The position numbers were made by a program, and so were the translations under genes. A DNA stretch of 64,000 nt from Acanthosepion esculentum. Lineage: Eukaryota > Mollusca > Cephalopoda > Sepiida > Sepiidae. The DNA lies in contig OZ038511.1 in NCBI GenBank assembly GCA_964036315.1, positions 1,856,126 through 1,920,125 of the forward strand. The letters run 5' to 3'. The notes under the pieces were generated by a model. The model saw only the letters and a program-made list of their open reading frames with translations, was not told where the DNA came from and searched no databases. Each line of letters opens with the position of its first letter. Positions within the stretch are counted from its first letter, which is position 1. Shown piece by piece: positions 59,560-64,000 of this stretch.

Positions 59560-60355
59560 ATGAATGAAATTACTTTTGATATTTTTTATTAGAAAATCTT
59601 GGAAAAATATATTTTTTAAAAAAATCCATTACTACCACTTAATTTTATCAAATTGAGCAATTAAAATATCAGCCTGTTCATATTTATATTAGTTAAAAGC
59701 AATACTCTTTCGAGAATTTAAATCATCAATTTGTTTTTTTCAAACAGGAATACCATTTACCGAAAATCCGCTCTGAATCATAAAATAAAAAATACAATAA
59801 AAGTTTTACCTCTATAAAAAATGAAAAATGAATTTTTAATAATGAAAGATTTTGGAGCTTTTATTTTAGTTTTAATTTCAAGTTGAGAGATTAAATTTAA
59901 TATTTTCAATAAACAAAATACTATGGTGTATTTCAAAACTAATTTAAATTTATTGGAAGGAGATTTAGTTTGTAAAATTTTTAAAATCTTTGAATTTAGC
60001 GCCATTTTTTTGCAAACTTATAAAAATGTAAATCTTTATTGAAAAAAAAATTCTTTTCTGAAACTTTGAGAAATATTAATTGATTTAAAGTATAATTACT
60101 CTGACTTGAAACAACACATTTTTAAAAAAAATTTTTGTTTGTTTATGTTGACAACTCAGTGACAGATTTTTTATCTAAAGTTATTCTACGGGAGGGGGGC
60201 GTTTACCTAAAAAAAACTAATTTAGGAATATAACATGAACGCCTTTTAAGTACTCGGTAATCTTAAAAATTTAAGAAAATATTCTCCGTAATCTAATATT
60301 TTATTGAATTTTAGAGAATTTTGACAATTTAATTGTCGCTCTTATTTTCTGATAG
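59560..60355. repeat. Dispersed repeat D, copy 2 (Y inverted, then X)
   Basis: 59560-59850 is the reverse complement of block Y (2995-3330). 59850-60355 matches block X (2235-2830) directly. It is cut at 60355 by the TGTT start of the next LTR-like segment. Confidence 0.6.
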
Positions 60356-61080
60356 TGTTGATGGAATAATCCATATTAACCTTTCACCCCTCCGGTATAA
60401 TCCACTTTACACCAAAAATCACCTATCAACCAATCAACACTAGTTCCAGCAAGCGAGATTTCTCATTGGCTCAGACCCTTAGAACTGTAACAAGTTCACG
60501 CGAAAATATCTTTTCGCGCCCAGCGCTCTGGAGCCTATTTTCTTGACCAAAACTCTATAAATAGAGGAATCTGAATCGACTCAAGCAGTCAGACTTTCAC
60601 CCCTGGAGAGATACCAAACTAATCCACGCAAGTCAAAACCTTGACCAACTACGCTTTTACTGCGCAAACTTCTGACTCAGCAAACAACAAGCACGCTCTC
60701 TCAGGAACAATTTCTAGCAATTACTTACAATACTTAAAAAGTGCTATTTACTCACTACTAAATAAGTATTCGTAAACAATGAATCAAACATCTAAACAAC
60801 TAAAGGTACACAACTCCTACCAATTTTGGACAATAACTTAAACAGACTTACGCACACACACTATTGATTGAACACGCACAAAGGACATTTTTGTACATAA
60901 CCAAATACTTAGTTTAATTTTACGAACAAATCTTAATAACAGCTTCACACACGCTGAAACTTCACAATAATACTCTACACAATATAATTCAACCATCCTC
61001 ATTTATCCAAACATATTCAACCCAATTGTATACGTCAATTGTATATAAATCCATGTTATTGTTACACCTTTAATTATGTT
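60356..61080 (+). promoter_or_regulatory. LTR-like segment E with a strong promoter
   Basis: Starts TGTTGATGGAATAATCC immediately where repeat D breaks off. It contains ccaat (60430-60434), an inverted ccaat (60465-60469), the TATA box tataaatag (60556-60564), and an initiator-like tcagact about 33 bp downstream (60589-60595). Its right end is interrupted at 61081 by a gypsy LTR. The owner element is unknown. Confidence 0.55.
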
Positions 61081-61982
61081 TGTTGCGGACCCGATAGCGT
61101 TGCAGGGCTGGCCTACGAAAAGATGGACTTGTGCCAGACACTACACACTACTACCGAATCCACTAACAAAGTAAAAATAAGTAGACAGGAGGAACGACGA
61201 AGATAAAAGAACAAATATAAAATTTTATTTGTGTTTAACAAGTAATTTGTCTCGACAGTGGAGACCTTCAGTAAAATTACTGGAATTTTTGCAGTTGATA
61301 AAAAGGCCGTGACAAGTAGTCACTAAAGGTAGGTCAGGTTCCGCGCCAAACGAAATTCAAAATGGCTAAGGCGGGAAAAAGTTTCTCCAGGAAGAAAGTT
61401 CAGAACAGTCAATTTATAAGGAATATTATGCATACACAACAAAGAAAATACTCACTGCGAGATTTTTGTAATGTGTGTGTAATGTTATATTTTTAAGGTA
61501 CTGGTTCGTAATGGTTAGAGTTCAAAGAATATGAGAAGTTCTCGTTCTGGTGTTGTTAGTTTCAAAGATCCCTGGTCATGGACGTAGGCAGGTTCGAACA
61601 GGATGTTCGCATCAGGACGAGAAATAAGTCATCGAAAAAGGTGATGTGATGACGGTGTCGTAAGCGCTAAAGTTACACGCGACGAGCCATGAGGGACTAA
61701 ACAATATTTGCTGGTAAGATATCCCTGTCTGAAATAAGGGTTAACAGACGAGGGATAAATGAGTCGTCTATCCTGTTCCGTGTCCGGGCAGCGACTAAAT
61801 TCGAAGAAACAGTTTGTCCGTGACGTCAGAGAGAAAACGCGGGCAAAAACATCAGCAGCAGCTGATTTCCCTCACATCGGCTACAGAAAAACCGTTTACT
61901 GCTATTACTAGCTGAAAGTGAGAGGAAGGGATGAAAACTCGCGCGCACGTCAAATGTAGGTGGAAATACGTGCTATTCCACA
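61081..61982 (-). repeat. 3' LTR of the right-edge gypsy (902 bp)
   Basis: On the - strand it begins TGTGGAATAGCACG and ends GGGTCCGCAACA, with AATAAA near 61215-61225. A purine-rich tract lies three bases before its start. The opposing LTR is beyond the window, so age cannot be read. Confidence 0.8.
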
Positions 61983-62020
61983 TAGCCCTCTCCCTGGATT
62001 AAATGTCGGCAGACATTTAA

Positions 62021-64000
62021 CTAAAAATAATGGAACGTCTCGAACCGCTTAGGGAAGGTAACCTTCCGACCGGAACGGGTAAATCTGGGAAGAGAAGGAA
62101 CAGGAGAAGTAGGTCTCTCCGGAATCTCTTTAACTTGCGGAGTAGCATGGGACGCCGTCTTTTCCAAAAATACAGGCTTCAATCGATCGATCGACACGTT
62201 GTCGGTGCGAACACCTTTCTGTACTTGGAAATAATTATCAGTGCGTTTGAGAACGCGATACGGCCCCATATAAGCCGGTGTGATAGGCCGCCTGCCAGCG
62301 TCATTGCGAATGAACACAAAATCACAATCTTGAAGCTTATGAGGCAAATAGACACCAACCGGGCAGTGCCGTGGCGGTGTATAACTCAAATTGGCCATTT
62401 TAAGGCGCAAGTCTTGGACAAAAGAAGAAGAAGCTGGAGATGTATCCACCGCCGGTGAAAAATATTGTCCGGGTAATGACAACGACGTACCAAAAACAAG
62501 TTCTGCTGGTGAGCATTTCAGATCGTCCTTAACAATGTTTCGCAGGGAAAGATGGATGGGGGGTAGTTCGTCAACCCAGTTATCATTGTCAAGTTTCGTA
62601 GACAGGGAAGCCTTAAGGGTGCGATGGAATCGTTCCACCAATCCGTTAGCACACGGGTGGTATGCTGTGGTACGTATATGCTTAGCTTCAAGAAATTCAG
62701 TGAATTCCTTAAACAATCATGACTGGAACTGTGCTCCTCTGTCGGTAGTAACTACTTTGGGAGTCCCAAAGATCGAAATCCAATCGCGTAGAATAGCTTT
62801 TGCGACGGTTACAGCAGTGGTATCTTTAATAGGGATGGCAGTAGGCCATCGAGAAAAACGATCGACTATAGTTAAAAGGTAAGGATAACCTTGGCAAGTT
62901 GGTAGAGGCCCAACTAAATCTAGGTGAATATTAGAAAAACGAGCATCAGGCTCGCTGGAGGTGCCCACAGGAGATTTCGTGTGTCTATGTACCTTGCATT
63001 TCTGGCATTGTAGACACGTAGTGACCCATTCGCGAATCTGGACGTTCATATTCGGCCAAACAAAACGGTCCGAAATCAATTTAACGGTGGCTCTCTCGCT
63101 AGGATGTGAGAGTCCGTGCAAATGGTCAAAAACCTGTCTGCGAAGAGACGGAGGGACATAAGGTCTCGGGATGTTGGACTTGACATCGCAGTATAGGACC
63201 TTATTGCTAATAGGACCTTAGTCCTCTAAAGGGCATTTCTGAAGTTCCAAAGAAGTGTCGGATAACACATGCTTCAGAGTTATGTTCGCCTCCTGTTCGT
63301 CGACGATCAAGTCCTGACTGAGTGCATCAGCGTGCACGACGAACGTCTCAGTTCGAGATAGGGTATCGGCGACAGTGTTATCCGAACCCTTAATGTACCT
63401 GATGTCAGTGGTAAATTGAGAAATGTAATCCAGATACCGGATCTCTCTCGAAGTGTATTTATCCGAATTAGTAGACATAATGGAAGTTAAAGGCTTGTGG
63501 TCTGTAAATATGACAAAAGACCAACCTTCGAGTAGATGTCTAAAGTGTTTAACTGCACGAAAGATAGCCAGCAGTTCACGCGAGAAGGTACTATAGCGTG
63601 ACTGTGCAGGAGAAAGCTTAGCAGAAAAGAATGCTATGGGTCTGCGTTGAGAAGCACGGACTTGTTCAATGACTGCGCCTATTGCGGATTCGCTGGCGTC
63701 GGTGGTCAGGTAAATATCTGACTGAGGATCGTCCTCTAAGAAACTAAGCTTTGAAAAGTTGCTTAGAGCGGTTGTAGCTGCTTGAAAGGCACCCAACGCT
63801 TCATTCTCCAGTGTTATAGCTTTATTTATTTTTTGTAGAAGGTTAGTAAGTGGAGTCAGAACGTCAGAACAATTTGGAATGAATCTGCGGTAGAAGTTAA
63901 TCATTCCGATGAAACATCTCAACTGCTTAATGGAAACAGAGACGGGAAAGTCAGCAACAGCTTTAATTTTATCGGAAACAGGAGAGATTCCGTTAGCATC
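62021..64000 (-). pseudogene. Ty3/gypsy Pol: RT end, RNase H, integrase
   Basis: One - frame from the window edge reads MRCFIGMINFYRRFIPNCSD with flanking RT thumb, and RNase H (TTDASESAIGAVIEQV, RRPIAFFSAKLSPAQSRYS, SRELLAIFRAVKHFRHLL, FTDHKPL). The integrase zinc site ([10 protein letters not shown] ... CLQCQKC) follows, and the core has [20 protein letters not shown] and NGLVERFHR, which supply the D, D, E triad. A GPY/F-type domain (YMGPYRVLKR) and the tail SIDRLKPVFLE close it. In-frame stops at about 63216-63218 (TAA, before the integrase) and 62717-62719 (TGA, after AQFQS) are the only breaks; no frameshift is seen. The product normally copies element RNA and inserts the DNA. Confidence 0.88.

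Larger units (their letters stand above)
61081..64000 (-). mobile_element. Nearly intact Ty3/gypsy element, 3' LTR and pol, runs off the edge
   Basis: In - orientation the pol frame enters at 64000 and stops at 62021, then a purine tract gggagaggg (complement of about 61986-61994) and a 902-bp LTR (61981-61982 TG to 61081-61082 CA on the - strand). It interrupts LTR-like segment E. Only two nonsense codons break the visible pol. The 5' half lies outside the window. Confidence 0.88.

Noticed and set aside
62030..62882. Plus-strand frames of 142 and 163 codons
   Set aside because: They are antisense shadows of the gypsy integrase, which has the D, D, E residues and zinc site.
1..64000. tRNA, rRNA or CRISPR
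   Set aside because: No cloverleaf with A and B boxes, no rRNA core sequence and no regularly spaced direct repeats were recognised.

Overview
The window is animal nuclear DNA from an invertebrate with a large, AT-rich, repeat-filled genome. It has long introns, AT, AC and TG microsatellites, and relics of Jockey/CR1-like and Tx1-like LINEs, Ty3/gypsy and BEL/Pao LTR elements and Tc1/mariner transposons. This mixture fits a lophotrochozoan, possibly a cephalopod mollusc, but the sequence alone does not fix the species. I saw no tRNA, rRNA or CRISPR.

0-29 kb holds the 3' part of one host gene on the + strand. Six exons (4279-4346, 15507-15637, 20575-20640, 25945-26046, 27060-27136, 29025-29124) join in consistent phase and encode the C-terminal catalytic half of a neprilysin-type M13 zinc metallopeptidase. 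They carry HEITH, GENIADNGG and the terminal CVVW before the stop. The exons total 544 bp and the spanned region is about 25 kb. The introns hold a Ty3/gypsy integrase relic (5.3-6.5 kb), a LINE (7.9-11.5 kb), a Tc1 relic (11.5-12.2 kb, -), a LINE (16.2-18.3 kb, -) split by a mariner-like element (16.6-17.5 kb), a mariner (18.7-19.4 kb), a gypsy relic (21.1-23.9 kb), and a complete miniature LTR element (24463-25776).

29.1-39.8 kb is gene-poor AT-rich DNA with long AT microsatellites. Two LINE relics lie at 37.5-39.8 kb.

39.8-64 kb is a nested island of retrotransposons with more GC than the flank. It includes a 7.1-kb Tx1-like LINE with a 16-bp target duplication inserted in an LTR (A); a Ty3/gypsy with its 5' LTR; an LTR (C) containing a truncated LINE copy, which itself contains a solo copy of LTR A; a decayed BEL/Pao; and a nearly intact Ty3/gypsy running off the right edge with a 902-bp 3' LTR. 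Order of insertion can be read from target-site duplications.

The most unusual signal is shared by two different Ty3/gypsy elements (24.5 kb and 51.9 kb). In each, a 16-17-nt LTR segment containing AATAAA is perfectly complementary to the leader 1-5 nt downstream of the LTR, where a primer-binding site should be. This suggests self-primed reverse transcription, or a hairpin that masks the poly(A) signal in the 5' LTR only.
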